Source: Gracilimonas sp.
GTDB lineage: Bacteria; Bacteroidota; Rhodothermia; Balneolales; Balneolaceae
Assembly (NCBI RefSeq): GCF_040218225.1
Contig: NZ_JAVJQO010000002.1
Coordinates: 496,001-560,000 of the forward strand
DNA length: 64,000 nt
Direction of reading: 5' to 3'
In this document: one piece after another, positions 45,901-55,839 of the stretch
How the letters are laid out: each line of letters begins with the position of its first letter
How positions within the stretch are numbered: position 1 is the stretch's first letter
Notes under the pieces: model-generated
Database searches by the model: none
Seen by the model: the letters and a program-made list of their open reading frames with translations, nothing else
Told to the model about the DNA's origin: nothing
Position numbers and translations under genes: made by a program

Positions 45901-48062
45901 ATCATGATTTTCCTGCGGTGTAATAAACTTTCGGTAATCTTACAGGTAGCTAATGAACTGAGATAAGACTCTTCAAAAGAGATCGGCGTTTTCTCACCCT
46001 GTTTAATCGCTTTAAGAAAAGCATCTATTTCAGATTTATGGCCCTTATCCTGATTTCTATATTTTTTTCTTTTTTGATTATCCGCATAAATAGTTAGCTC
46101 TTTAAAATCATCAATCTTTGCAACGATACCCCCGGAGAAGACTTCAATGTATTCTTTTGACAGACTTTTATTCCCATTTGAAAAATAATTGATAGAAGCT
46201 ATACTGCCATTATCCATTTCTAAATTAATAACAACGGTATTATTTAGATTGTTCGGGTCTTTCATAGAGTCTGCTGAAACACTAATGATTTTTCCTCCTG
46301 AAAGATACATTGCCAAATCAACAAAATGACAAGCCTCACCAATTATTCGTCCACCACCTATATCAGAATCATTAACCCAATGGTCTTTTGGCAAATTACC
46401 AGCATTAACTCTTATTAAGATAGACTTAGGTTGTTCAGGTTCAAACAAATCTTTAATTTCTTTGACGGCTGGTGCAAATCTTCGATTATATCCCACCATT
46501 AAATGAGTATTTTTACTTTCCTCAGCAGCTTTTTTTATCTCCAATAGCTCTTCTTCATTCATACCCAATGGTTTTTCAACAAATACATTCTTATTCGCCT
46601 TTAAGGCTTTAATAACATATTCAGCATGAGTATTATGTCTGGTTGTAATGAAAATAGTGTTCGTATTTTCATCCTCAAATATTTCCCGAGAGTTCTCAGC
46701 ACAATATTTAAAACCATATTTTTCACCTACACTTTTAGCGGTAGTACCACTACCAGTTACAATACCAGAAAAATCACAATGCCCCTCTAAATTAGGCAAG
46801 AGGGTACCTTGAGCGAAGGAACCTGCTCCGATAAAACTTACATTGGCATTAGAAGGCTTAAAGCTCTTATTGTTTAATTGAACGCTTTTTTTAAGTTCTT
46901 TACTTTGATCATATTCTATTACAATCCCAGTAAATTCCTCCTCATTACTGAGTATCAGGTCATATGCTTTTGGTGCATCAATCAATGGAAATGTATGGGT
47001 AATAAGTGGAGTAATATCTATTCTTTTAGAAGCTAATAAATCAATAAAGCTTTGCATGTTTCGATTCTCAGTCCATCTGACATAACCAATGGGGTAATCC
47101 AGGCCTTTTTCTTCATAATCTGAATCATTTCGCCCAGGTCCATATGAAGAAGACATTCGCAGGTCTAATTCTTTCTTATAATAATTTGCTCTGCTAAATC
47201 CTGTTGGAACAGCACCAACTACTACAATTTTTGCTTTATGTCTTGCAATTTCTCCAGCAAATTCAACAGGATCTAGAGATGAAGTGCCGGCAGTAATTAT
47301 TATCGAATCACACCCATTGCCTCTGGTATGAAGCATGATTTTATTAACAATTCCATTCGCATTCCTATTAAAAACATTCTCCATTCCAGCTTTTCTTGCC
47401 TGCTGAATTTGCGCTTCTGAAATATCTATTCCTAAGGGCTTAACTCCGGAGGCTTCTAAAATTTTATATGTAAGTTGTCCGATCAAACCCATCCCTATTA
47501 TTACACAGTTCTCACCCAATTTGAGATCTGCCTGACGAATACCTTGTATAGCTATTGCGGCAATTGTTGTTAATGAAGCTTGCTTTAGACTTACATCTTT
47601 GGGTACTTTTACTGCTAAGTTAACGGGAACACTTATAACATCAGCATGATTGGCAGTATTACCCCCACAAGCAACGTAATCACCAACCTTAAATTCTGAT
47701 ACCCCTTCACCAACTGCAATTACCTCACCAGCCGAACTATATCCCAATGGTGAATCAGCTTCCAGCTTATTCATGACCATTTTATAGGTGGATATCAAGC
47801 CATTTGTCTTAACCATTTCAATGACTTGCCTTACTTCTTTTTGACGACTTTTTGCCTTAGCTATGTAGCCTTTTCTTGCATCAGAAACTGTTTTTCCTTC
47901 AGTACCAGAACTAATAACAGAGTAGAAATTTCTGACCAAAATTTTCCCCTTACCAACAGTTGGAAAGGGCACTTCACTAATATTCATTTCGCCGCTTTTA
48001 AGTTTTTGTGTTAATTGGTCCATATTCTGTTTGGCTATTTCAATGATTTTCAGCAGGGTCAA
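45897..48062 (-). CDS. Bi-domain dehydrogenase: zinc-type ADH fused to Gfo/Idh/MocA
   Basis: A fusion of two oxidoreductases in 721 residues. The N-terminal part (to about 380) is a medium-chain dehydrogenase with the GKILVRNFYSVISSGTEG start and a Rossmann segment (NCVIIGMGLIGQLTYKIL). The C-terminal part (about 400-721) is a Gfo/Idh/MocA domain (VSFIGAGSFAQGTLLPNL, NVFVEKPLGMNEEEL). Such fusions occur in polysaccharide clusters with toroid/heparinase-like proteins. It may carry out a two-step oxidation and reduction of a sugar. A start at the internal Met (MDQLTQKLKSGE, 48023) is possible. It is translationally coupled to the toroid gene. Confidence 0.88.
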   Translation of the reverse strand: MTLLKIIEIAKQNMDQLTQKLKSGEMNISEVPFPTVGKGKILVRNFYSVISSGTEGKTVSDARKGYIAKAKSRQKEVRQVIEMVKTNGLISTYKMVMNKLEADSPLGYSSAGEVIAVGEGVSEFKVGDYVACGGNTANHADVISVPVNLAVKVPKDVSLKQASLTTIAAIAIQGIRQADLKLGENCVIIGMGLIGQLTYKILEASGVKPLGIDISEAQIQQARKAGMENVFNRNANGIVNKIMLHTRGNGCDSIIITAGTSSLDPVEFAGEIARHKAKIVVVGAVPTGFSRANYYKKELDLRMSSSYGPGRNDSDYEEKGLDYPIGYVRWTENRNMQSFIDLLASKRIDITPLITHTFPLIDAPKAYDLILSNEEEFTGIVIEYDQSKELKKSVQLNNKSFKPSNANVSFIGAGSFAQGTLLPNLEGHCDFSGIVTGSGTTAKSVGEKYGFKYCAENSREIFEDENTNTIFITTRHNTHAEYVIKALKANKNVFVEKPLGMNEEELLEIKKAAEESKNTHLMVGYNRRFAPAVKEIKDLFEPEQPKSILIRVNAGNLPKDHWVNDSDIGGGRIIGEACHFVDLAMYLSGGKIISVSADSMKDPNNLNNTVVINLEMDNGSIASINYFSNGNKSLSKEYIEVFSGGIVAKIDDFKELTIYADNQKRKKYRNQDKGHKSEIDAFLKAIKQGEKTPISFEESYLSSLATCKITESLLHRRKIMI

Positions 48063-48067
48063 TAATC

Positions 48068-49192
48068 CTACTTTAAAATTTTATTAATTAATAAATATTC
48101 GTAAGAGAATTTATAATTTATTTCTTCATTTTTTTTTCTGTCATAGTCAAAACTAAAATTACTTAGCTTTTCTGTAAGATCTCTATTAGAGTCATAATAA
48201 TATCCTGACACTTCATTCTCCAACAAATGATTAAGTGTGTTTTTGTAACTATAAGTGGGTAACATCACAAATAACCCCGTCCCAAGTGCCTGTTGGATAC
48301 TTATTGAGGGCCTGTACCAATAACCCACATCAGCAATATTTAAAAGCGCATTTAACTTTTCCGGGTCTTGAAAATCTAACAAAATAAGCTGATTACTAAA
48401 GTCACTCTCCAGTAATTTTTTCTTCAGATCTTTAGCGTAGGCTGTATCATTAAAACCAACGAGCACGTAAACCAATTCCTTATCTCTTTCAATTGCTTTT
48501 AATATTGGCTTTATGTGTTCAAAAATATGTTTGTACTCAACTATCCTTGTAATAGTAATTATTACCTTTTTATCATTTACGTTCTGTCTTTTTCTATATT
48601 CCTTACGCAAGCTTTCATCAAAGTTAAATATAGATTTATCATATCCTAAACCAGTCATTACTATTTTCTTAGCATCTTTAGGATTTCTCAATTTTGACTT
48701 TAAAATCTCTACTGTCTGCATTGTATTAGCGATTACTCTATCAGATTTTTTTATGCTTTTACGAGTCCAGTAGTTTTTAAATAAAATGCGGGACAATCTT
48801 CCTTTAATACTAGTACTGCTATGATCTTCCAAATCCCCAAATAAGGAAATAGTTTGTGCTTGTTTTGGAATTGCTCTAAGTAAGTGGAATGGAAGCCCCC
48901 AAGTTGGATGAACCAAAATAACATTATCGGGGTTTAACTTTTTCAATAAACCATATTTATAGAATGCGAAAAAAATGGTCGTCGAAAGTTTTATGATCTT
49001 GTTGAGTCTAATAACCTTATAAGAGTTATTATCTTCATTGATTCTTTTATTTTTATCAAACTGACTTCTGTTTGATGTTACAACAGTGACTTCATGGCCT
49101 AACCTATGAAGTGTTTCAGCAATTTGTACTTCTTGATATGAAAATTCAGGCTCAAAAAAATTTGAAATAATAACAGATTTACTTTTTCCCAT
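48068..49192 (-). CDS. Glycosyltransferase, GT4-like
   Basis: A 374-residue GT-B enzyme. The N-terminus (VIISNFFEPEFSYQEVQIAE, LHRLGHEVTVVTSNRS) is typical of GT4 acceptor domains, and the C-terminal half has KKVIITITRIVEYKHIFEHI and VLVGFNDTAYAKDL. The usual E-x7-E donor motif is not clear (GYWYRPSISIQQALGTGLFV occupies that place), so it may be a divergent member. It is five bases from the bi-domain gene and adds one sugar of the repeat unit. Confidence 0.85.
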   Translation of the reverse strand: MGKSKSVIISNFFEPEFSYQEVQIAETLHRLGHEVTVVTSNRSQFDKNKRINEDNNSYKVIRLNKIIKLSTTIFFAFYKYGLLKKLNPDNVILVHPTWGLPFHLLRAIPKQAQTISLFGDLEDHSSTSIKGRLSRILFKNYWTRKSIKKSDRVIANTMQTVEILKSKLRNPKDAKKIVMTGLGYDKSIFNFDESLRKEYRKRQNVNDKKVIITITRIVEYKHIFEHIKPILKAIERDKELVYVLVGFNDTAYAKDLKKKLLESDFSNQLILLDFQDPEKLNALLNIADVGYWYRPSISIQQALGTGLFVMLPTYSYKNTLNHLLENEVSGYYYDSNRDLTEKLSNFSFDYDRKKNEEINYKFSYEYLLINKILK

Positions 49193-49193
49193 T

Positions 49194-49967
49194 TCAGTCA
49201 GAATAGATCTCCATCTTCTCTTTAATTACTCTTCTATCCGGATAACTTATGAGCACAGCTTTATGTGGCATTCGATAAATAAATATACTTCCAGCACCAG
49301 CTGCCACCGAATTTCCCACGGATAAGACCTCAATCAAATCCTCAACACTCCCAGCTCCTCCTAAAGCCACAACAGGAATATCAACGCTCTTATTAATAAT
49401 CTCAATTAATGAAAGGTCATAACCTTTCATTACTCCATCGTTATCTACTGAATATATAATTAGTTCACCAGCACCAAGCATTTCTGCTTTCTTTGCTAAC
49501 TCTACTGGCGTTAGTTTAACCCTTTTCTTTTTTACATGATCATAAACAAAGTATCTACCCAAAAAATCTTTCTTTACATCAATACCTACGACAATACTTT
49601 GTGAACCAAAATTATTTGCTGCTTCTGTAATAAACTCAGGATTTGTTAAAGCATGATTATTTATGATTACTTTTTCATAACCCAACCTAAATATCTTAGC
49701 AATTTCACTTATCTTTTTTATCCCGCCTCCATAGCCCATAGGCATAAATGCCTCTTTTGCTATTCTATTGAGTAGCTTAAAATTGGGTGGTTGATTCTTC
49801 TTTGATACTCCAATATCCAAAAGTACCAACTCGTCTGCTAATTTTGCATTAAATATCTTTACAACATTAATTGGATCCCCAACATAATTGGGATTTTTAA
49901 ACTTTGTTGTTTTAACCAATCCCCCGTTTGAAAGCAAAAGACTAGGAATAATTCTGTATTCTAACAT
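49194..49967 (-). CDS. HisF-like protein of amidination module 1
   Basis: A 257-residue TIM barrel related to the synthase subunit of imidazole glycerol phosphate synthase, of the type found with sugar amidotransferases (WbpG/HisH2/HisF2). The start MLEYRIIPSLLLSNGGLVKT has Leu where HisF has its catalytic Asp11, while the second catalytic Asp (VVGIDVKK, Asp130 position) is kept. This argues against histidine synthesis and for a role in passing ammonia to the amidotransferase encoded two genes upstream. HisH-like and amidotransferase genes are adjacent. Confidence 0.9.
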   Translation of the reverse strand: MLEYRIIPSLLLSNGGLVKTTKFKNPNYVGDPINVVKIFNAKLADELVLLDIGVSKKNQPPNFKLLNRIAKEAFMPMGYGGGIKKISEIAKIFRLGYEKVIINNHALTNPEFITEAANNFGSQSIVVGIDVKKDFLGRYFVYDHVKKKRVKLTPVELAKKAEMLGAGELIIYSVDNDGVMKGYDLSLIEIINKSVDIPVVALGGAGSVEDLIEVLSVGNSVAAGAGSIFIYRMPHKAVLISYPDRRVIKEKMEIYSD

Positions 49968-49968
49968 C

Positions 49969-50580
49969 TTATATTTTTAAATAGGATTCTATTAGATCCA
50001 TACCAAATTTATGACTCTTTTCCGGATGAAACTGAGTCGCAAATATATTATCTCTTTCGATAGCAGCTACAAATTCTCTACCATAATTCACAGTGCAAAG
50101 TATGTCCTCATCATTTTCACATTCTACATGATAAGAATGAACAAAATAGTACCTGGAGTTCTCCAATACATCTGAGTTCAATTTGCTTTGATTATTCTTT
50201 ACTGTTACGGTATTCCATCCCATATGAGGAATTTTAAACTCCTTACCAGTAAAAGTAAATTTTTTTGCTCTTCCCTTTATCCATCCCAAACCAGGAAGAT
50301 CTCCCTCTTCACTTTTTTCTGTTATCAGTTGCATACCTAAACATATACAAAGAACTGGTGTTTTATCTTCTAAAACTTTTTTATTCAATACTTCAATTAA
50401 ATCGTATTCATCTAATTTATTCATTGCATTATCAAAAGCACCGACCCCGGGAAGAAATAATTTCTCTGCCTCAAGTATAGAATCTTTTGAGCTACTGGTT
50501 ATAGCATCCCCACCCACTCTTCTTATCATATTTTGCAGTGATCCTACGTTACCGATGCCTAAATCAACTATACAGTTCAT
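49969..50580 (-). CDS. HisH-like glutaminase of amidination module 1
   Basis: A class I glutamine amidotransferase (203 residues) releasing ammonia from glutamine. The nucleophile is in CICLGMQL, with the His-Glu pair in FATQFHPEKS, so the glutaminase triad is intact. It lies one base from the HisF-like gene and four from the sugar amidotransferase, forming a three-gene module. Confidence 0.92.
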   Translation of the reverse strand: MNCIVDLGIGNVGSLQNMIRRVGGDAITSSSKDSILEAEKLFLPGVGAFDNAMNKLDEYDLIEVLNKKVLEDKTPVLCICLGMQLITEKSEEGDLPGLGWIKGRAKKFTFTGKEFKIPHMGWNTVTVKNNQSKLNSDVLENSRYYFVHSYHVECENDEDILCTVNYGREFVAAIERDNIFATQFHPEKSHKFGMDLIESYLKI

Positions 50581-50584
50581 CGTT

Positions 50585-51685
50585 CTACCTTTTCAAAACT
50601 TTTTTAAGTTTTCTTTTTAACAATACCCCGATAGAGTTTGGGTAATCCCAATAAGTTTTAGGCTCAGTGCTCATAATATCCTCAAATTCTTCTTTCTCGA
50701 TATCAAATTTGCTTAAAAGGTATTCTATATCTCTCTTTAGTTCTTGAGAATCATATAAAGGGGTTTCTAGTTCTTTGAGAGCCTCTTCTCTGTCAATTTG
50801 TCCTGCTACAATTAGACTTGATAAATGAGCCTTTCTTTTATCAAAACCAAACTTTTCGGGCAATATATATGACTGGTATATTTTTGTATAAAATGATTCA
50901 TGATGTTTGCCACCATAGTCTCTCCAATTAATCTCATCTATCAAAAATTGTTTGGCTTTGTTCTTATCATATTCAACATAGTTAAGAAACTGCACTTTAT
51001 TATATACTAACCTGTCCCAAAGCTGTTTGGCAAAGTTCCTATGCGGAAATGATTTTAATCTGACTGAACCAAATTCTTTTTGAACGTTTTTTATGTATCT
51101 CCAATCGTCATGACCCTGAGACCATGCCTTTGGCAAAATTGATTCAGATGAAGAATTCTGTCCCGTTAAAATATATTTAACCCCCCATTTTGATGCCTGT
51201 TGATAAAGCAAAGATTTTATCGCATGATCCGTTGGAATCTCAGAGTCTGGTGTAGAAGCTTTTAAAAAAGATAATTGTAAATCTTTAAATTCTTCCCAAT
51301 CAATTACATAAGTAAACAAATCAATATCAAGAGAATCACAAATATGTTCGATATTTTTATTCGCTAACTCTGAATTCCATCCATTATCAAAATGAACAGC
51401 GAGAGGATTAAGACCAAGCTTTTTAATTCTGTAAGCCGTATATGAACTATCAACCCCCCCACTTACTCCAATAATGCAATCATACTTTGAGCCTTTTTGC
51501 TTTCTCTTTATTTCTTCTACTAATGTTTTTAAGGCTTTCTCTCTATAATCTTTATCATTTAAAAGTCGATTAGACTTTAAGAAAGCTTCTGAAGATTTAC
51601 AATGGTGGCACCTTCCGTTTTCGTCAAAAGTAATATTAGGATCTGTTGTATCCATTACACAATATGTACAAATCTGATAATCCAT
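50585..51685 (-). CDS. N-acetyl sugar amidotransferase (PseA/WbpG-like), module 1
   Basis: Converts an acetamido group of a nucleotide sugar to acetamidino, using ATP and ammonia. A Cys-rich zinc site opens the protein (QICTYCVMDTT ... GRCHHC), and the PP-loop ATP motif is GVSGGVDSSYTAYRIKK. I take the ATG at 51685, four bases after the wzy stop, rather than a TTG twelve bases upstream. The second copy of this enzyme is at 55840-57066. Confidence 0.9.
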   Translation of the reverse strand: MDYQICTYCVMDTTDPNITFDENGRCHHCKSSEAFLKSNRLLNDKDYREKALKTLVEEIKRKQKGSKYDCIIGVSGGVDSSYTAYRIKKLGLNPLAVHFDNGWNSELANKNIEHICDSLDIDLFTYVIDWEEFKDLQLSFLKASTPDSEIPTDHAIKSLLYQQASKWGVKYILTGQNSSSESILPKAWSQGHDDWRYIKNVQKEFGSVRLKSFPHRNFAKQLWDRLVYNKVQFLNYVEYDKNKAKQFLIDEINWRDYGGKHHESFYTKIYQSYILPEKFGFDKRKAHLSSLIVAGQIDREEALKELETPLYDSQELKRDIEYLLSKFDIEKEEFEDIMSTEPKTYWDYPNSIGVLLKRKLKKVLKR

Positions 51686-51689
51686 AAAG

Positions 51690-53027
51690 TTATGCAAGTT
51701 TCAGCTTATAATTTAAATTTTTTACGTTTACACGTAGTAAAAGCATCATCATTAAAAAGAATTGAAGGTTTGTATACCATGTCCACAAACCTTCATTGAC
51801 TATACTTTGTGATAAGGCGGTAATAAATAAAATTACACTAACTGTGTATTCTTTTTCAGTGCATTTTTTCTTAATTATTTTAAGTGTAATAATATAAGGT
51901 AAAATCAATATGAAAACCCCAAGTAGCCCAAACTCAATTGTTAACAAAATTAGAAAGGCATCGGAAAAACTATAGCCAGAGAATATAAATCCTGGTCCAA
52001 ATCCAAAAATAGGATTTTGGAAAAGGTATTGAATGAGTTCCATAGAACGGCTTAAGGTAGTATTCCCTAACAAATTTGAATCAAATATTGCAAATATTCC
52101 TAATATCCTTATCAACGGATTTTCAAAATTATTCCCAGCTGCAGCGGTAGTAGAATACTCGATCAAGGAAGAAATTGATGTCACTAGTATTGGCAAAACA
52201 ACGAAGGCTATTACAGTTGTAAACAAGAATAGTTTTTTATTAGCAAACCATAAGATTGCAAAAAAACTTATAAATAAACCTAGTAAGGGAGCCCGAACAC
52301 CAGTTAATAACATAGTTGCAATCGAGAAAATTATTACCCAATAGACAGAATTACCTATCTTATAGATCTTAAAATATTTTATACAACCTAAAAAAATGAT
52401 ATTTAATAATAGAAAGCTTGACAAATTTTGCATTGCCAAAAGAGTTCCTGTAACAACTTGCTCAGATTTAAATTGCTGAGCTATGGCTAATTCTGTCTTA
52501 CCATATCTCTCGTATGTCACTATCTTAAAGAAGTCCGAAATCTCAGGTATATAATACTGTAGTAACCCCAACAAAGCTTGAATAAGAGTTAACACAACAA
52601 TAAAGTTTACATAAGTACTTACCTGATACTTCTTTTTGACTCTTTCTGACAAGAAAATTGTAAATAGTAAAAAATTAAAGAAATAGTTTTTTACATAATC
52701 TATATAGATAATTGGGTCATCCCCTCTGTATACAGCCAGAACAAATAAATACATAAATAAACCTATAATACACGATAGGTATACGATCAGATATTTATTT
52801 TTTGATAGCCTGGTAAATAATAAATAGTAAACAAATAAGAGTACTATGGTAATATTTATGAAAATCCCACTAGCGAAGGCTATATGAGGAATGATTTTAA
52901 ATAGAGTTATTTTCAAAAAGACATGCAGTCCTAAGATAAAGGATACAGTAAGTAAAAAGTCTTTCCTGCCCAGGTAAACTGAAACCAAAAAGAAGAGAAA
53001 AGGAAGTATGATGAAATAAATAATCAT
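51690..53027 (-). CDS. wzy: O-antigen/polysaccharide polymerase (Wzy-like)
   Basis: A 445-residue membrane protein with about 11-12 helices and a large periplasmic loop near residues 300-340. The conserved segment TGVRAPLLGLFISFFAILWF and the loop before FGFGPGFIFSGYS match the O-antigen ligase/polymerase (Wzy_C) region. It joins repeat units in the periplasm in the Wzx/Wzy pathway. It lies one base downstream of the flippase gene. Confidence 0.85.
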   Translation of the reverse strand: MIIYFIILPFLFFLVSVYLGRKDFLLTVSFILGLHVFLKITLFKIIPHIAFASGIFINITIVLLFVYYLLFTRLSKNKYLIVYLSCIIGLFMYLFVLAVYRGDDPIIYIDYVKNYFFNFLLFTIFLSERVKKKYQVSTYVNFIVVLTLIQALLGLLQYYIPEISDFFKIVTYERYGKTELAIAQQFKSEQVVTGTLLAMQNLSSFLLLNIIFLGCIKYFKIYKIGNSVYWVIIFSIATMLLTGVRAPLLGLFISFFAILWFANKKLFLFTTVIAFVVLPILVTSISSLIEYSTTAAAGNNFENPLIRILGIFAIFDSNLLGNTTLSRSMELIQYLFQNPIFGFGPGFIFSGYSFSDAFLILLTIEFGLLGVFILILPYIITLKIIKKKCTEKEYTVSVILFITALSQSIVNEGLWTWYTNLQFFLMMMLLLRVNVKNLNYKLKLA

Positions 53028-53028
53028 A

Positions 53029-54312
53029 TTATTTCGAGAATTTAAACCAGCTCATTGGGAACACTTTATTACCCATATACCAAGAGATCAAATAACCCAC
53101 TACATTGATTATCAGTAATGAAAGTGCCCCGCCTTTAAGACCATACCATTCAACAAATAGATAGCTCAATATTATATTTAGTGTTCCAGTTGTTAGTGTT
53201 ATAATCAGTATTAAATGGGTTTTTTTGGAATAGAAAATATAATTCACATGCATTTTATACATTCCATCAAAAGCAGAGGCTAAACACAATAATAATACAA
53301 CCTCTTTGCCCTCAGAATATGCCGTACCAAATACAGGCTCAATCAATAACAAACCCAAAAAACCTGTGATAGAAGAGAATAAAAGCAAAGAAAAATTATA
53401 TCCATAAGTAAGCTTAACAATCTTATTTTCTATTTCCTGATTAAAATTATTTAGCTTTTCAAAAAGATAGGGAACAAAAGCCTTATTAAATGAATCTTGA
53501 GTATATTTAACAATTAATCCTATGGTAGCACCGATTCCAAAAGATCCAGTTGCAGCAGTACCCAAAATTCCGCCGATAATAATTCGAGTTGCTGAATCAG
53601 CTAACCAGCTTCCAATTCTGTGTAATGAAAGTGGATAACCAACTTTTATATTATCAACAATGAAATCTTTTCGTATTACTGTTGAATATAAGTTATGAAT
53701 GCTAAAAAAGTAGAGGCTGATTAGAAAAAATAAAGCATAGCTTAGAAGGTACCCAACAATGATCCCCTGCCATTTCCACCCCAAAACGATAACAAAAAAT
53801 AGCATAGATAGATTTTTTGTTGCCGTAAGCGATATAGAAAAAATACCGTATTTTTTAGGCTGGCGTTTTACCTGATACATATTCAGGGCTAAGCTCGTAT
53901 GTAATTGAAAGAAACAAAAAACAATTATACTTATGATCCAGCTTGCAGGGAACTCCGTTATATCAGAAATTGGATTCCTTAACACATATAATATCCCACC
54001 AAAAGCAAGAGAGCTACCAATTAACATCACATAGCCACTTGAAAAATAACTACTAAACTCCTCTTTCTTTACTTTAAAATAATTTAAGAGAATTGAAGAG
54101 TCTACACTCAAAGTTATTAGAGGTAAAGCTATACCGGCAAGAGCTTGGAATAATACAAAAACTCCGTATTCTGAAGGATCCAGTTCACGTGTTATGATGG
54201 GCAATAGCAAAAAGGGGATAAATTTATCAACCACTCTAAATATAGTATATATACCTGCATCTTTGGCAAGAGTGCTTTTCTTTAGCTTTTGAATTGATTC
54301 CTTTAATCCCAT
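53029..54312 (-). CDS. wzx: Polysaccharide flippase (Wzx-like)
   Basis: A 427-residue MATE/MOP-type protein with 12 or more helices that flips lipid-linked repeat units to the periplasm. Recognisable parts are IYTIFRVVDKFIPFLLLPII at the start, TRELDPSEYGVFVLFQALAG, and the long helical C-half. It sits between a glycosyltransferase-like gene and wzy. Confidence 0.9.
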   Translation of the reverse strand: MGLKESIQKLKKSTLAKDAGIYTIFRVVDKFIPFLLLPIITRELDPSEYGVFVLFQALAGIALPLITLSVDSSILLNYFKVKKEEFSSYFSSGYVMLIGSSLAFGGILYVLRNPISDITEFPASWIISIIVFCFFQLHTSLALNMYQVKRQPKKYGIFSISLTATKNLSMLFFVIVLGWKWQGIIVGYLLSYALFFLISLYFFSIHNLYSTVIRKDFIVDNIKVGYPLSLHRIGSWLADSATRIIIGGILGTAATGSFGIGATIGLIVKYTQDSFNKAFVPYLFEKLNNFNQEIENKIVKLTYGYNFSLLLFSSITGFLGLLLIEPVFGTAYSEGKEVVLLLCLASAFDGMYKMHVNYIFYSKKTHLILIITLTTGTLNIILSYLFVEWYGLKGGALSLLIINVVGYLISWYMGNKVFPMSWFKFSK

Positions 54313-54349
54313 ATCAGTATGAATGGTTATTTTTACTATATGGAAAAGA

Positions 54350-55822
54350 TTAAGCGAGGTCTTCGGACAAAAGAAAATTTCTCAACAGAGATGTATGTTT
54401 GTCAAGCAAATAAACGGCTGCTTTTTTTTCTCTTCTTTTCGTTTCCTTTTTTATTATCTCAATACAAGTTTCTTCGTCTTCTGCATATTGAAGAAACCCA
54501 TTTTCAACTTCTTTTCTGAATAAAGAATTAGCAGACTTATGAATGGAAATAGATTTTATATCACAATACTTAGCATCTAAAATAACTGAAGAGGTCTCCG
54601 TTAAATGTAAATCAATATGCATAAGTATATCGTACAATGAATTATTAGTTGCCTCTTCTATAAATATATTTTCTTTGTAGCTATGATCTTCAAAGAATCT
54701 TCTTATCTCTTCAAGTTGATTAAGCATATTTGGATGTAGACGAACCCACCAACATAGCTTTGAGTCTCCTTTATCAATTAATTTCTTATAAAAATTCAAA
54801 GTCTGCCTTCCCGGCTGCAGTGTTATCAAAATATTTTTGCAATCTGATTTCAGTTTAGCAACATCATTAATGCCATCGGAATTATTTAAGTTTGAAATTA
54901 TTGTAACATTCCCACCCACAACAGCTCGGTGTTTTCGAGTCTTTCCAGCCCAGCTTTGTATTACTTCCTTTGAGTTTTCGTCCCAAGCCAAGAAAATATC
55001 TGGCAACAATTCATATCCATTTCTAGGAATATTCTGCCATTCAGTATATGCAAAGTGATTCTCACCCTGAACCCCATGTTGCACATCTACAGAGGTTATA
55101 TTCAACTCATCTGCAGCAAGGTTAATAGCCATCTCAAGACCATAGTAATTAGAACCAAATACATGAGTAGGTGTGGTTTTTTCAAGTACTTCTTTAAACC
55201 AATCAGCCAATAATCTTATAAAAGTAATTCTAAACCATATCTTTTTTAAAGAAAGACTATGATTAATCCCATCTTGGTCCATTTTTGAAATTATTTCTTT
55301 CAACTCTGTTTTTAACTCTGTTGGCATAGAAACAAGCTTGGACTTCAAAATAGATTTCAGACGTATTGCCCTAAATACAGCATCAATACTAACAAACTCA
55401 TTCTTGTTATTTGCTAGTGCCTGTCTTGTAGAGTATAAAAAGGTAAGATGCTTTTTATCATGTTTAAGATTCTCAATAATAGGTGACATGTATATGTCTA
55501 ATTCTTTAGACCCTATCTTTTTTTGAGCAGCTCCATATGTAATAAATACTATGTCTTTATTGGACCTTGAAACAGAATATTTTCCTGAAACAAACTTAAT
55601 AAAATCAAATATCGACGATACAAAGCCATAAATCTTTGACCATAACCTAGTCACTCTGCTGGCATTTTCATTTCCACCAGATGCAATCGTAAAATTATCT
55701 AAGTTAAGGCCTAAAAAAACTCTAACTATCGGCCAAGCATTAAATCCCGATACCTCGTAGTTAGCGAGCTTAATATTTCTTTCAAGAGAATGTAAATAGT
55801 CAACAACCTGTTTAGTTTCCAA
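54350..55822 (-). CDS. Putative polysaccharide glycosyltransferase, GT-B/CDP-glycerol-transferase-like
   Basis: A 490-residue cytoplasmic protein. It has no signal peptide and no membrane helix. The segment TSVDVQHGVQGENHFAYTEW (about residues 238-257) resembles the HG-x-QG turn of Kdo and capsule transferases, and NILITLQPGRQTLNFYKKLI followed by WWVRLHPNM resembles the donor-binding half of GT-B capsule enzymes. I would class it with capsular polysaccharide synthesis proteins. The donor and acceptor are unknown. Confidence 0.6.
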   Translation of the reverse strand: METKQVVDYLHSLERNIKLANYEVSGFNAWPIVRVFLGLNLDNFTIASGGNENASRVTRLWSKIYGFVSSIFDFIKFVSGKYSVSRSNKDIVFITYGAAQKKIGSKELDIYMSPIIENLKHDKKHLTFLYSTRQALANNKNEFVSIDAVFRAIRLKSILKSKLVSMPTELKTELKEIISKMDQDGINHSLSLKKIWFRITFIRLLADWFKEVLEKTTPTHVFGSNYYGLEMAINLAADELNITSVDVQHGVQGENHFAYTEWQNIPRNGYELLPDIFLAWDENSKEVIQSWAGKTRKHRAVVGGNVTIISNLNNSDGINDVAKLKSDCKNILITLQPGRQTLNFYKKLIDKGDSKLCWWVRLHPNMLNQLEEIRRFFEDHSYKENIFIEEATNNSLYDILMHIDLHLTETSSVILDAKYCDIKSISIHKSANSLFRKEVENGFLQYAEDEETCIEIIKKETKRREKKAAVYLLDKHTSLLRNFLLSEDLA

Positions 55823-55839
55823 TGGATTAGTTTAGAAAA

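Noticed and set aside
49194-50580. Part of a histidine operon
   Set aside because: The HisF-like protein lacks a catalytic Asp, and the neighbours are polysaccharide genes with no other his genes.
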